From DATFGK01 sp046712825 (GTDB taxonomy: Bacteria; Actinomycetota; AC-67), in assembly GCA_046712825.1 (NCBI GenBank), contig JBKKCR010000010.1:1-13282 (forward strand): a stretch of 13,282 bases of DNA, given 5' to 3'. A model generated the notes under the pieces. The model was not told the origin of the DNA. It ran no database searches and worked only from the letters and a program-made list of their open reading frames with translations. Each line of letters begins with the position of its first letter. Within the stretch, counting starts at the first letter, position 1. Below are positions 6,060-13,282 of this stretch, piece after piece. The position numbers and the translations under genes were made by a program.

Positions 6060-7592
6060 TCAGGAGAACAGTCCGGTGAGTCCGGAAACGGCGCTGTTGG
6101 TCATATCCAGAACGGCGCGGGGGTAGACGCCCAGCGCGAGGATCCCGACGAGAAGCGGCGCCCACGCCGCGAGCTCGATGGGCCGGACGTCGGGGAGCTT
6201 CTCGCCGAGATGCTTCTCGGACGCCTTCCCGAGATTCAGCCGCTGGATCAACCACAGCATGTATCCGGCGGTAAGAATCGTGCCGACGCCTCCGAGAACC
6301 ATGTAGGTACGGAACAGTCCCGTGTTCAGCCCGGGTGCAGGGTTGAACGCGGCCAAGAGCGCCAGCACCTCGCCCCAGAAGCCGGCAAGGCCGGGCAGCC
6401 CCAGCGAGGCGATCGCTGCGAACGCGAGGATGCCGCCGAGGTGCGGCATGACCTGCATCAGGCCGGGGCCGATCATGTCGATCTGCCGAGTGTGGAACCG
6501 CTCGTAGATCGACCCGGCGAGGAAGAACAACATGCCGGTGATCACGCCGTGCGCCACCATGCCGAAGATGGCCGCGTTGATACCCGTGTCGGTCAAGGTC
6601 GAGATGCCGAGCATGATGAACCCCATGTGCCCGACCGACGAGAAAGCGATCAGTCGCTTGATGTCCTTCTGGGCGAGGCAGCATAAGGCGCCGTACAAGA
6701 TCGCAACGACGGACAGAGCCCCGATGTAAGGCGCCCAGTCGCGAGCGGCCTCGGGCAGCAGCGGCAGCGCGATCCGGATGAAACCGTAGGTGCCCATCTT
6801 CAGCAAGATCCCGGCAAGCAGCACGCTGCCGACCGTCGGCGCGTCACCGTGGGCATCCGGGAGCCAGGTGTGGAACGGCCACATCGGCACCTTGATAGCG
6901 AAGCCCAGGAACAAGCCGGCGAAAACGAGGTTGATGAACGCCTTGCTACCGAATGTCTGACCCTGTAACGCGATCATGTCGAACGTGTGTGCGCCGGTGA
7001 CGGGGTGCTTGGAGCGGAAGTACATGGCCAGGAAACCGAGCAGCATGAACACGCTGCCGAAGAGCGTGTACAGGAAGAACTTGATCGCCGAGTATTCCTT
7101 GCGCTCGGAACCCCAGATCGCGATCAGGAAGTACATCGGGACGAGCACCAGCTCCCAGAAGACGAAGAACAGCACGAGGTCGAGCGCGACGAACGTGCCG
7201 GCCATGCCCGTAGCGAGTAGCAGGATGAGAGCGAAGAAGCCTTTAGGCCGGTGGGGCTCGGGCATGATCTTGGTCGAGTAGACGACGCACAGGAAAACCA
7301 GGAGCGTGGACAGGATCAGAAGGGGCAGGCTGATCCCGTCGATCGCCATGTGGTAGCGGGCGCCGATCGTCTCGATCCACGACGTGTCGACGGAGAATTG
7401 GAAGACGCGCGTGTTGTCGAAGTCGAAGCGCGCCAGCACGATGATGCTGACGACGAGAGATCCTCCGCTGGCGATGAGCGCGACGGCGCGGACGGCAGCT
7501 TCCTGCGCCTTCGGGACGACCATGATCGCCAGCGCTCCCACGAGCGGCAGGAACACCACCAGCGAGAGTGCCCAGGTATCGAACGTTTCCAT
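6060..7592 (-). CDS. nuoM: NADH-quinone oxidoreductase subunit M
   Basis: The 510-residue protein is the middle antiporter-like pump subunit of complex I, with about 14 membrane helices. Key residues are Glu147 in FFVFWELVLVPMYF (TM5), Lys234 in FAIKVPMWPFHTWLPDAH (TM7) and Lys265 in GILLKMGTYG (TM8). LPGLAGFWGEVLAL carries Glu rather than Lys in TM12, as is normal for NuoM (E. coli Glu407). The QKDIKRLIAFSSVGHMGF signature is also present. Start ATG 7592 follows an AGGGGG-type SD in the 12-bp gap after nuoL. Length is typical and nothing is broken. Confidence 0.97.
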   Translation of the reverse strand: METFDTWALSLVVFLPLVGALAIMVVPKAQEAAVRAVALIASGGSLVVSIIVLARFDFDNTRVFQFSVDTSWIETIGARYHMAIDGISLPLLILSTLLVFLCVVYSTKIMPEPHRPKGFFALILLLATGMAGTFVALDLVLFFVFWELVLVPMYFLIAIWGSERKEYSAIKFFLYTLFGSVFMLLGFLAMYFRSKHPVTGAHTFDMIALQGQTFGSKAFINLVFAGLFLGFAIKVPMWPFHTWLPDAHGDAPTVGSVLLAGILLKMGTYGFIRIALPLLPEAARDWAPYIGALSVVAILYGALCCLAQKDIKRLIAFSSVGHMGFIMLGISTLTDTGINAAIFGMVAHGVITGMLFFLAGSIYERFHTRQIDMIGPGLMQVMPHLGGILAFAAIASLGLPGLAGFWGEVLALLAAFNPAPGLNTGLFRTYMVLGGVGTILTAGYMLWLIQRLNLGKASEKHLGEKLPDVRPIELAAWAPLLVGILALGVYPRAVLDMTNSAVSGLTGLFS

Positions 7593-7604
7593 CCGTGCCC
7601 CCTG

Positions 7605-9641
7605 CTATCCGAACCGAGTGAAAAGGAATGCGAAGACCGCAACACCGCCGAACAGATACGCCGCGTACCGCTGGACGTCGCCGCCCTGCAGGTACTTGAG
7701 CAACCCGCCGCTGCGACGGGCCCCGATGCCGGCGCTGTTGACGGCGCCGTCGATCACTTTCTGGTCGACGTACTTGTACATGCCTTGCGCGGTCAGCTTT
7801 GCTCCGGCGGCCGCGCCGTTCACCACACCGTCGAGCACCTTCTGGTTGACCCAGTACATGGCCCGGGAGACGTAGTCGCGGATCGGCCGAACGATCGCGA
7901 CCCAGTAGAAATCGTCGAGGTAGTACTTGCGCTGGAGCAGCCGGTAGAAGAATCCCATCCGTTCGAGCGGCTCGCGCGCGGGAGCCGGCATGTACATGCG
8001 GCGACCAAGTGCGATGCCTCCGACGGCGACGGCGACGGACACGAGGATCAGGATGAAGTCGGCGCTCGGGACGTGGGTCTCGCCTCCGACGCCGACCCAC
8101 GCGCCGAAGCCCGACTGCCAGCCGGGCACTCCGGCGAACCCGGCGACGACCGAGAGCACGGCGAGGATGACGAGCGGGCTGGTCATGGCCGGCGGCGACT
8201 CGTGCGGTTTCCCCTTCCCTCGGTACTTGCCCTCGAACGTGAGGTGCACCGCGCGCGACATGTAGAAGGCGGTCAGGAACGCCGTCAGGACGCCGACCCC
8301 GTACACGATCAAAGCCACGAACTGCGTCCCGTGGGCTTCGACGGCGCCCGTCCCGAAGCGGTACGCCTCGGTGAGGATCTCGTCTTTCGACCAGAAGCCG
8401 GCCAACGGCGGGATCCCCGCGAGCGCGAGCGAGCCGATCACGAACGTCTTGTAGGTCGTCGGCATGACGCGTTTCAGGCCGCCCATCTCGCTCATGTTGT
8501 TGGAGTGGACCGCGTGGATCAGGCTTCCGGCGCCGAGGAAGAGCAGCGCCTTGAAGAACGCGTGCGTGTAGAGGTGGAAGATGGCGGCGTTCCCCGCGCC
8601 GATGCCGAGCGCGGCCATCATGTACGCGAGCTGGCTGATCGTGGAGTAGGCCAGGACGCGCTTGATGTCGTCCTGCACCATGGCTAAGAGCGCGGCCATC
8701 AGCATCGTGAAAGCGCCGATCAGCGCGACCTCATTGAGCGCCTCGGGGGATGCTTCGAAGACGGGGAACAGCCGGGCGACGAGGAACACGCCGGCCGTCA
8801 CCATCGTCGCCGCGTGGATCAGCGCGCTGACCGGGGTCGGGCCCGCCATGGCGTCGGGGAGCCAGACGTGTAACGGGAACTGGGCACTCTTCCCGATAGC
8901 GCCGCCGAAGAGCAGGATCGCGGCGGCGGTGAGGGTCAGATGCGAGAGATCTCCTCCTTCGACGAGGTGCGTGATCTCTGTGATGTTGAACGTCTTCGCG
9001 GCGGCGAACAACACGAAGATGCCGATCAGGAACGGGATGTCGCCGGTCTTGGTGGTGACGAAGGCCTTGATCGCGGCGCTCGAGTTCTCCTTCTCCTCCC
9101 ACCAATGGCCTATCAGGAGATAGGAGCAGATCCCGACGAGCTCCCAGCCGATCAGGAGCTGGATGAGGTTGTTGGCGATGACCAGGTTGAGCATCGAGCC
9201 GGTGAACAGGTTCAACGCCGCGTAATACCAGGTGTAGCGCTTGTCTCCGTGCATGTAGGCGGTGGAGTAGATCTGCACCATGAGCGCGACCAGGGTGACC
9301 ACGACGAACATCACCGCAACGAGGCCGTCGATCTTCATCCCGAGGCCGAGCCCGAGGTCGGCGCCGAAGGGGAACCAGTCCACTTCGCGCTCGACGACGG
9401 GCCCGCCGCCGCCGACGTAGTCGCCGATGAGGATGAACAGCGATAGAGCGAGTGATCCTCCGACGGCGAGGATGCCGATCTCGGTACCTTTCCTCGGCAT
9501 CCGCTTGCCGAAGGCGAGGATGAGGAAGAACGCCACGAGCGGAAGCACCGGGATCAGCCACGCGTGCTCCGTGGCCCAGTTGCCCGAGGTCGCCAAGACC
9601 TCTTCGGCATGCTCCTGCATCACGGCGAGTGTCGTCACCAT
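7605..9641 (-). CDS. nuoL: NADH-quinone oxidoreductase subunit L
   Basis: This 678-residue protein is the distal antiporter-like subunit of complex I, with about 14 pump helices and a C-terminal extension bearing the lateral helix along the membrane arm. Glu167 in LLIGWELVGICSYLL (TM5), Lys251 in GGAIGKSAQFPLHVWLPDAM (TM7), Lys364 in FFKALLFLGAGS, and Lys419 in LAGFWSKDEIL (TM12) are all present. The family's C-terminal block YYLDDFYWVAIVRP is followed by two near-identical 27-residue units before the final helix. The ATG at 9641 overlaps nuoK by 7 bases; its upstream bases lack an SD, so it is probably coupled to nuoK. ATG codon 8 is an alternative start. The length is above the usual 610-660, partly because of the repeat. 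Confidence 0.97.
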   Translation of the reverse strand: MVTTLAVMQEHAEEVLATSGNWATEHAWLIPVLPLVAFFLILAFGKRMPRKGTEIGILAVGGSLALSLFILIGDYVGGGGPVVEREVDWFPFGADLGLGLGMKIDGLVAVMFVVVTLVALMVQIYSTAYMHGDKRYTWYYAALNLFTGSMLNLVIANNLIQLLIGWELVGICSYLLIGHWWEEKENSSAAIKAFVTTKTGDIPFLIGIFVLFAAAKTFNITEITHLVEGGDLSHLTLTAAAILLFGGAIGKSAQFPLHVWLPDAMAGPTPVSALIHAATMVTAGVFLVARLFPVFEASPEALNEVALIGAFTMLMAALLAMVQDDIKRVLAYSTISQLAYMMAALGIGAGNAAIFHLYTHAFFKALLFLGAGSLIHAVHSNNMSEMGGLKRVMPTTYKTFVIGSLALAGIPPLAGFWSKDEILTEAYRFGTGAVEAHGTQFVALIVYGVGVLTAFLTAFYMSRAVHLTFEGKYRGKGKPHESPPAMTSPLVILAVLSVVAGFAGVPGWQSGFGAWVGVGGETHVPSADFILILVSVAVAVGGIALGRRMYMPAPAREPLERMGFFYRLLQRKYYLDDFYWVAIVRPIRDYVSRAMYWVNQKVLDGVVNGAAAGAKLTAQGMYKYVDQKVIDGAVNSAGIGARRSGGLLKYLQGGDVQRYAAYLFGGVAVFAFLFTRFG
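7686..7847 (-). repeat. Tandem duplication in the NuoL C-terminal tail
   Basis: Residues 599-625 and 626-652 of NuoL are two consecutive related units. The first begins NQKVLDGVVNGAAAGAK and the second DQKVIDGAVNSAGIGAR. The matching DNA (around 7818-7850 and 7737-7769) is also similar at an 81-base offset, which supports an old tandem duplication. The units lie between the lateral-helix region and the last membrane helix. Confidence 0.7.
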
Positions 9642-9940
9642 TTCAGGAGGTCCACCTCGTCGAGGTTCACCGTTTCGCGGTTCCGGTAGATCATCAGCAC
9701 GATGGCGAGCCCGATCCCGACCTCAGCGGCCGCGACGGCGATCACGAACAGCGCGAAGATCTGCCCCACGGCGAGCTGATCCTGGAAGAAGGAGCCGAAC
9801 GCGATGAGGTTGATGTTGACGGCGTTCAGCATGAGCTCGATCGACATGAGAACCAGCACCGCGTTGCGGCGGGCAAGGACGCCGTAGATCCCGATCGAGA
9901 AAAGGAGAGCTCCGAGAGTCAGCACCCACGCGAGGTTCAC
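9635..9940 (-). CDS. nuoK: NADH-quinone oxidoreductase subunit K
   Basis: This 101-residue, three-helix subunit (MrpC-like) lies in the membrane arm between the quinone site and the pumps. Its conserved acidic residues are Glu35 in LMSIELMLNAVNINL and Glu73 in AVAAAEVGIGLAIVL, matching E. coli Glu36 and Glu72, which form part of the proton path. The start is GTG at 9940, with a GGAGG about 10 bases upstream in the 28-bp gap after nuoJ. Its length is typical. The stop lies inside the nuoL start region. Confidence 0.97.
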   Translation of the reverse strand: MNLAWVLTLGALLFSIGIYGVLARRNAVLVLMSIELMLNAVNINLIAFGSFFQDQLAVGQIFALFVIAVAAAEVGIGLAIVLMIYRNRETVNLDEVDLLKW

Positions 9941-9968
9941 GTTCTGTCGTCCTCCCCCACTCCGCTCG

Positions 9969-10457
9969 CTAGTCCTTGCGTGCCAGCACGATCGCGCCGA
10001 CCAGGGCCGCGAGCAGCAGCACCGATATCGCCTCGAACGGCAGCACGAACCGGTCGAACATCGACCGGCCGATATCTTCGGTCCTCACGGCCTGTTTCAG
10101 CGGGATCGTGTCCTCCCCGAACGCGTCCCAGATCAACCAGGTCAGGGCGCCGAACGTTCCGGCAGCAACGAGCAACGCTATGCCCCTGCTCTGGTTGTCG
10201 AGGGTCGCGCTTCCGATGGGCGCCTTGGTGAGCATGATCCCGAACAGCAGCAGGACGACGATCGCGCCGACGTAGATGAGGACCTGGGTCCAGCCGATGA
10301 ACTCGGCTCCGAGGAGGAGGAACAATGCGGCGACGGCTCCGAGCGTCGCGACGAGGTAAAGCGCCGCGTGGACGACGTTGCGACTCGATACGACGAGAGC
10401 ACCCGCCACGCCGGCGATCGCGACGATGATCGCGAAGATGACCTCGTGGCCGTTCAC
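9969..10457 (-). CDS. nuoJ: NADH-quinone oxidoreductase subunit J
   Basis: This 162-residue subunit of the membrane arm has five predicted helices. AEFIGWTQVLIYVGAIVVLL (51-70) is the signature third helix of NuoJ, whose flexible bulge helps link quinone reduction to proton movement. The final helix is VLLLAALVGAIVLARKD. The GTG start overlaps the nuoI stop in GTGA, so translation is coupled to the end of nuoI. An AAGGGCGG stretch just upstream may act as SD. Length is typical. Confidence 0.96.
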   Translation of the reverse strand: MNGHEVIFAIIVAIAGVAGALVVSSRNVVHAALYLVATLGAVAALFLLLGAEFIGWTQVLIYVGAIVVLLLFGIMLTKAPIGSATLDNQSRGIALLVAAGTFGALTWLIWDAFGEDTIPLKQAVRTEDIGRSMFDRFVLPFEAISVLLLAALVGAIVLARKD

Positions 10458-10585
10458 GCGCCGCCCTTCCGCCGCTTGACGACGAAGGCCCGCTTCGCGA
10501 GCGCCCGCGCGACCCGGTCCGGCTTCCCCGCCGCCAGCTCCCGCTGATAGGTCTCGTCGTCGATCTCCACGGGCCCGTGATCCTC

Positions 10586-10741
10586 CTCCGCTGCCGGCGC
10601 CGCAGGAGCAGCAGCGGGCGCCGCGGCCGGCGCTTCAGCGGCCGGAGCCTCGGCGGCTGCGGCGGCTTCAGCGGGCGGTGCGGCCGGCGCAGCAGCGGGT
10701 GCGGGCGCCGTGGAAGCCGTCGCGGGCGCCGCGACGCCGGC
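10586..10741 (-). repeat. Ala/Pro/Glu low-complexity linker in NuoI
   Basis: About 52 residues made almost only of Ala, Pro and some Glu, with recurring PAAAPAA and AEAPAAE units, follow the ferredoxin-like core. After it comes a structured-looking end (DDETYQRELAAGKPDRVARA, then FVVKRRKGGA). The DNA is a GC-rich run of GCC, GCT and GCG codons prone to slippage. The composition suggests a flexible tether holding a short basic C-terminal element. Confidence 0.8.
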
Positions 10742-11041
10742 GGGCTCGTACGCCTTCATGGGAGCTTCGCGCTCCGGCTCGGGCTCGGCCCCTACTTCGA
10801 GCTCGGGGGGAACCTTCACGTAGTCCATCCAGCCGCCGAGGACGTCCATCTCGTGGGTGAGCCCCTCGATGTCCAGCTCCGAGTACTCGAAGTGAGGGCT
10901 CCAGAACAGCGCGTCGAACGGGCACACCTCGACGCAGATCCCGCAGTACATGCAGAGCGCGAAGTCGATCGCGAAGCGATCGAGCACATTGCGGGTCCGA
11001 GCGCGCGCGCCCGGCGTCTTCGGCGGAACGACGTCCTTGTG

Positions 11042-11044
11042 TCA
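11042..11044 (-). other. In-frame TGA stop codon inside nuoI
   Basis: The codon reads GAG-TGA-CAC on the mRNA strand. The upstream reading frame and the downstream one are identical (11323 and 10987 differ by 112 codons). One substitution, such as GGA to TGA, would create it. UGA followed by C is a weak, readthrough-prone stop context in E. coli. Five other genes in this window end with TGA (nuoD, nuoK, nuoM, nuoN and nuoI itself), so TGA is a normal stop here and not reassigned. Confidence 0.9.
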
Positions 11045-11326
11045 CTCGATGTAGATCCACCAGTCGGGGCACTCGCGAGAACAAAGCATGCAGACCGTGC
11101 AGTTCTCTTCCTTGAAAGCGATCACTCCGCGGGTGCGCGGCGGCAGGTCGGGCACCACGTGCGGGTACTGCTGCGTGACCGACCGCTTGGTCATCGTGCG
11201 CAAGGTCACGCTGAGGCCCTTCGCCAGTCCGTATGCCGGGCCGATGACCTTGCGCTTGGCGATCTTCTTCTCGACCGCGCGGAGCCGCTCGAGCGCTTCC
11301 TCCTTCGTCTTCGGCATGGGCATGAC

Positions 11327-12313
11327 TTAGAACACCACCTTGAAGACACCGGTGAGAAGGATGTTCGCGAGCGCGAATGGGATCAGGTATTTCCAAGCCA
11401 TCTTCTGGAGCTGGTCCTCGCGCAAGCGTGGGTACGTCGCGCGCAGCCAGATGACGAGGAACGACACGGCGCCGATCTTGGCGAGCGTCCACAGCGGGGC
11501 TGGGATGCCGGGGATCAGGAGGCTCTTCCAGCCGCCGAGGTACATCACGGTCGCGAGGCCGGACAGCGCGACGATGCCCGCGTACTCGGCAAGGAGGAAC
11601 ATCCCGAACTTGATGCCCGAGTACTCGGTCATGTGCCCGAAGATGATCTCCGAGTCGGCGATCGGCATGTCGAAGGGCGGACGCGACAGCTCGGCCAGGC
11701 TCGCCGTAACGAAGATACTGAAGCCGATGAACTGCGGCAGCACGTACCAATACGCGTCTTGAGCCTCGACGATGCCGACCAGCGACAGCGTCCCCGCCTG
11801 CATCGCGACCGCCGCCGCCGCGAGCACGAGCGGGAGCTCGTACGCGATCAGCTGCGCGGCGCCGCGGATCGCGCCGATCAGCGAGAACTTGTTCGCGCTC
11901 GCCCAACCGGCCATAAGCATGCCGATCACGCCGATCGCCGAGATCGCCAGCGCGAAGAACAGCCCGACGTCCATGTTCTCGACCCACCAGCCGTTGGGCC
12001 CAAACGGGATCACGGCGAAGATCATGATGACCGGCACGACGACCATGATCGGGGCGATGGTGAACACCCACTTGTCGACCGCGGTTGGGCGGATGTCCTC
12101 CTTCTGGATGAACTTCACGCCGTCGGCGATCAGCTGAGCCCAGCCGTGGAACCGGCCGGCTTCCATCGGCCCAAGGCGTGCTTGCATGTGCGCGAGGATC
12201 TTGTGCTCGGCGTAGCCGATCACCAGCGGCGCCGTCAGGAAGAAGATCAGGACGGCGCCGACCTTCAACCCGAAGACGACCCAGACGCTGTCGAAGTACC
12301 GCTCGAATATCAT
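11327..12313 (-). CDS. nuoH: NADH-quinone oxidoreductase subunit H
   Basis: The 328-residue subunit has about eight membrane helices and forms the quinone-binding cavity with NuoB and NuoD. Typical segments are EHKILAHMQARLGP (36-49, where most relatives have ERK), FIQKEDIRPTAVDKWVF (68-84), SLIGAIRGAAQLIAYELPL (144-162) and the acidic quinone-site loop ELSRPPFDMPIADSE (208-222) followed by HMTEYSGIKF. Length is standard. It starts with ATG 12313, 10 bases after the nuoD stop and without a visible SD, so coupling to nuoD is likely. It follows nuoD directly, with no nuoE, nuoF or nuoG between. Confidence 0.97.
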   Translation of the reverse strand: MIFERYFDSVWVVFGLKVGAVLIFFLTAPLVIGYAEHKILAHMQARLGPMEAGRFHGWAQLIADGVKFIQKEDIRPTAVDKWVFTIAPIMVVVPVIMIFAVIPFGPNGWWVENMDVGLFFALAISAIGVIGMLMAGWASANKFSLIGAIRGAAQLIAYELPLVLAAAAVAMQAGTLSLVGIVEAQDAYWYVLPQFIGFSIFVTASLAELSRPPFDMPIADSEIIFGHMTEYSGIKFGMFLLAEYAGIVALSGLATVMYLGGWKSLLIPGIPAPLWTLAKIGAVSFLVIWLRATYPRLREDQLQKMAWKYLIPFALANILLTGVFKVVF

Positions 12314-12323
12314 CGCGTCGCGC

Positions 12324-13282
12324 TCACCGGTCGACGTCCCCGACGACGAAGAACACGCTTCCGAGCACCGCGATGAGATCCGGGACGAGGATTCCGGGAA
12401 GCAGGTACGGGATCATGCTGACGTTGGAGAACGACGGCGTCCGCATCTTCATGCGCCAGGGGTACTTGTCGCCGCGCGAGACGAGGTAGTAGCCACACTC
12501 GCCCAGCGAGTTTTCGGTCCGCAAGTAGTAGTTGCCTTCCGGCGCCTTGATCGTCTTCGGCATCTTGCCGGGGATGATCGGCCCGGCCGGGATCATCTCG
12601 TTGACCTGCTCGATGATCCGAAGCGATTGCTGGATCCGGCCGTACAAGACGTTGAACCGATCGAAGGAGTCACCGTTCTCCCCGACAGGAACGTCGAACT
12701 CGACCTGGTCGTAGAAAAGGTAGGGCTCAGTCTTGCGAGAATCCTCGGCCACGCCCGTGGCTTGCAGGATCGGCCCGGTGACGCCGTAGTCCTTCGCAAC
12801 CTCGCCAGGCAGCGAGCCGACGCCGACCGTTCGCTTCTTGAAGATCTCGTTGCCGAGGAGCAGGCCCTCGTAGTCGTACAGACGGTTCCGCACCTTCTTC
12901 ACCAGGCGGCGCGAGTGGTCCAGCGCGCCCTTGGGCAGGTCCTCTTTGAGCCCGCCGACGCGGCAGGAGGTGAAGTGCAAACGTCCGCCGGTCACCGATT
13001 CCATGAGTTCCTGGATGTCCTCGCGCTCACGGAACGCGTAGAACATCGGCGTCATCGCGCCGAGCTCCAGCCCGTACGAGCCGAGGAACATCAGGTGGTT
13101 CAGCACCCGGTTCCACTCGGTGAGGAGCATGCGGATCCACGTGGCGCGCGGCGGGACCTCGAGGCCCATCATCTTCTCGACGATGAGCGCCACACCGAGT
13201 TCGTTGCCGTATGCAGACAGCCAATCGTGCCGGTTCACCAGCGCGATGATCTGACGGTAGTCGCGCGCCTCCGCGAGCTTCT
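12324..13282 (-). CDS. nuoD: NADH-quinone oxidoreductase subunit D, 5' end outside the window
   Basis: This 49-kDa-type subunit, with NuoH and NuoB, forms the quinone pocket at the foot of the peripheral arm. About 318 C-terminal residues are visible. The frame runs off the right edge, and the family's usual 400-430 residues imply that roughly 100 N-terminal residues are missing. Recognisable parts are YRQIIALVNRHDWLSAYGNE, PRATWIRMLLTEWNRVLNHL, the ESVTGGRLHFTSCRVGG segment, and the end DLIAVLGSVFFVVGDVDR. A GTG at 13238 is internal and not the start, because family-like sequence continues upstream to the edge. It is the first visible gene of the operon. nuoA, B and C would be expected just beyond it. 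Confidence 0.96.
   Translation of the reverse strand, partial: KLAEARDYRQIIALVNRHDWLSAYGNELGVALIVEKMMGLEVPPRATWIRMLLTEWNRVLNHLMFLGSYGLELGAMTPMFYAFREREDIQELMESVTGGRLHFTSCRVGGLKEDLPKGALDHSRRLVKKVRNRLYDYEGLLLGNEIFKKRTVGVGSLPGEVAKDYGVTGPILQATGVAEDSRKTEPYLFYDQVEFDVPVGENGDSFDRFNVLYGRIQQSLRIIEQVNEMIPAGPIIPGKMPKTIKAPEGNYYLRTENSLGECGYYLVSRGDKYPWRMKMRTPSFSNVSMIPYLLPGILVPDLIAVLGSVFFVVGDVDR

Larger units (their letters stand above)
10454..11323 (-). pseudogene. nuoI: NADH-quinone oxidoreductase subunit I, interrupted by an in-frame TGA
   Basis: NuoI holds two 4Fe-4S clusters that pass electrons to the last cluster before quinone. The frame starts at ATG 11323, 3 bases after nuoH, and would encode 289 residues if read through. 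The first motif has Cys75, Cys78, Cys81 and Cys85 (ENCTVCMLCSRECPDW). The second has Cys124, Cys127, Cys130 and Cys134 (CMYCGICVEVCPF). Codon 94 is TGA (11042-11044), between IYIE and HKDVVPP. The frame is unbroken beyond it and family-like (ARTRNVLDRFAIDFA), so only this codon breaks the gene. Split ORFs would be 11042-11323 and 10454-10987 (GTG, no SD). Residues about 195-246 are an Ala/Pro-rich linker ending in a charged tail. A sequencing error, true nonsense mutation or readthrough are all possible. The rest looks under selection, so I would not assume it is dead. Confidence 0.9.

Noticed and set aside
7251..8687. A 478-codon open frame on the plus strand opposite nuoL and nuoM
   Set aside because: Charged, low-complexity translation antisense to well-conserved genes, with no SD or family motif.
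11042..11044. TGA as selenocysteine, or as Gly/Trp through a changed genetic code
   Set aside because: Five neighbouring genes end at TGA, so the code is standard. NuoI relatives have no cysteine here that selenocysteine would replace, and the downstream bases offer only a weak 4-bp stem that does not resemble a bacterial SECIS.
10577..12376. A 599-codon open frame on the plus strand opposite nuoI and nuoH
   Set aside because: It is antisense to two clear complex I genes. Its translation is Arg/Asp/His-rich with no recognisable domain, as expected for opposite-strand frames in GC-rich DNA.

Overview
The window is a high-GC stretch, most likely from a chromosome of an actinomycete-like bacterium (Actinomycetota). 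The case rests on GC-rich codons, frequent GTG and TTG starts, and the sequence type of NuoI. Its paired motifs (ENCTVCMLCSRECPDW and FALCMYCGICVEVCPF) resemble what I recall of the NuoI of the shorter, second nuo clusters of Streptomyces and of deep-branching actinomycetes. I cannot place it below phylum.

Layout. Bases 75-159 hold a tRNA-Tyr(GTA) gene on the minus strand. It diverges from yajQ (201-695, +) across a short gap with a symmetric -10-like palindrome. yajQ converges on an ATP-grasp gene (692-1543, -), which diverges from an AlkA-type DNA glycosylase gene (1598-2221, +). That gene converges on a secreted M23 metallopeptidase gene (2218-3333, -). Both convergent pairs overlap by exactly four bases, sharing CTAG as two opposed stop codons. 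Upstream of the M23 gene lies about 260 bp without a gene: a possible structured leader, then a strong hairpin that probably ends the htpX transcript. htpX (3596-4444, -) follows, with a TTG start and its Shine-Dalgarno (SD) sequence displayed in a hairpin loop.

From 4604 to the right edge everything is one tightly packed minus-strand operon for respiratory complex I, in transcription order nuoD (cut by the window edge), nuoH, nuoI, nuoJ, nuoK, nuoL, nuoM, nuoN. Gaps run from a few bases to 28 bp, and some genes overlap. The subunits form the quinone-reducing and proton-pumping parts: NuoD and NuoI carry electrons to quinone next to NuoH, while NuoJ, K, L, M and N form the membrane arm with its pumping residues.

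Two points stand out. First, nuoD is followed directly by nuoH, so nuoE, nuoF and nuoG, the NADH-oxidising module, are missing from their usual place. This suggests an 11-subunit-type complex with another electron donor, or an NADH module encoded elsewhere. Second, nuoI has an in-frame TGA (11042-11044) between its two 4Fe-4S motifs. The reading frame and family-like sequence continue on both sides, so this is a base error, a recent nonsense mutation or readthrough. NuoI also carries a long Ala/Pro-rich tail. I saw no mobile element, CRISPR array or other accessory island.
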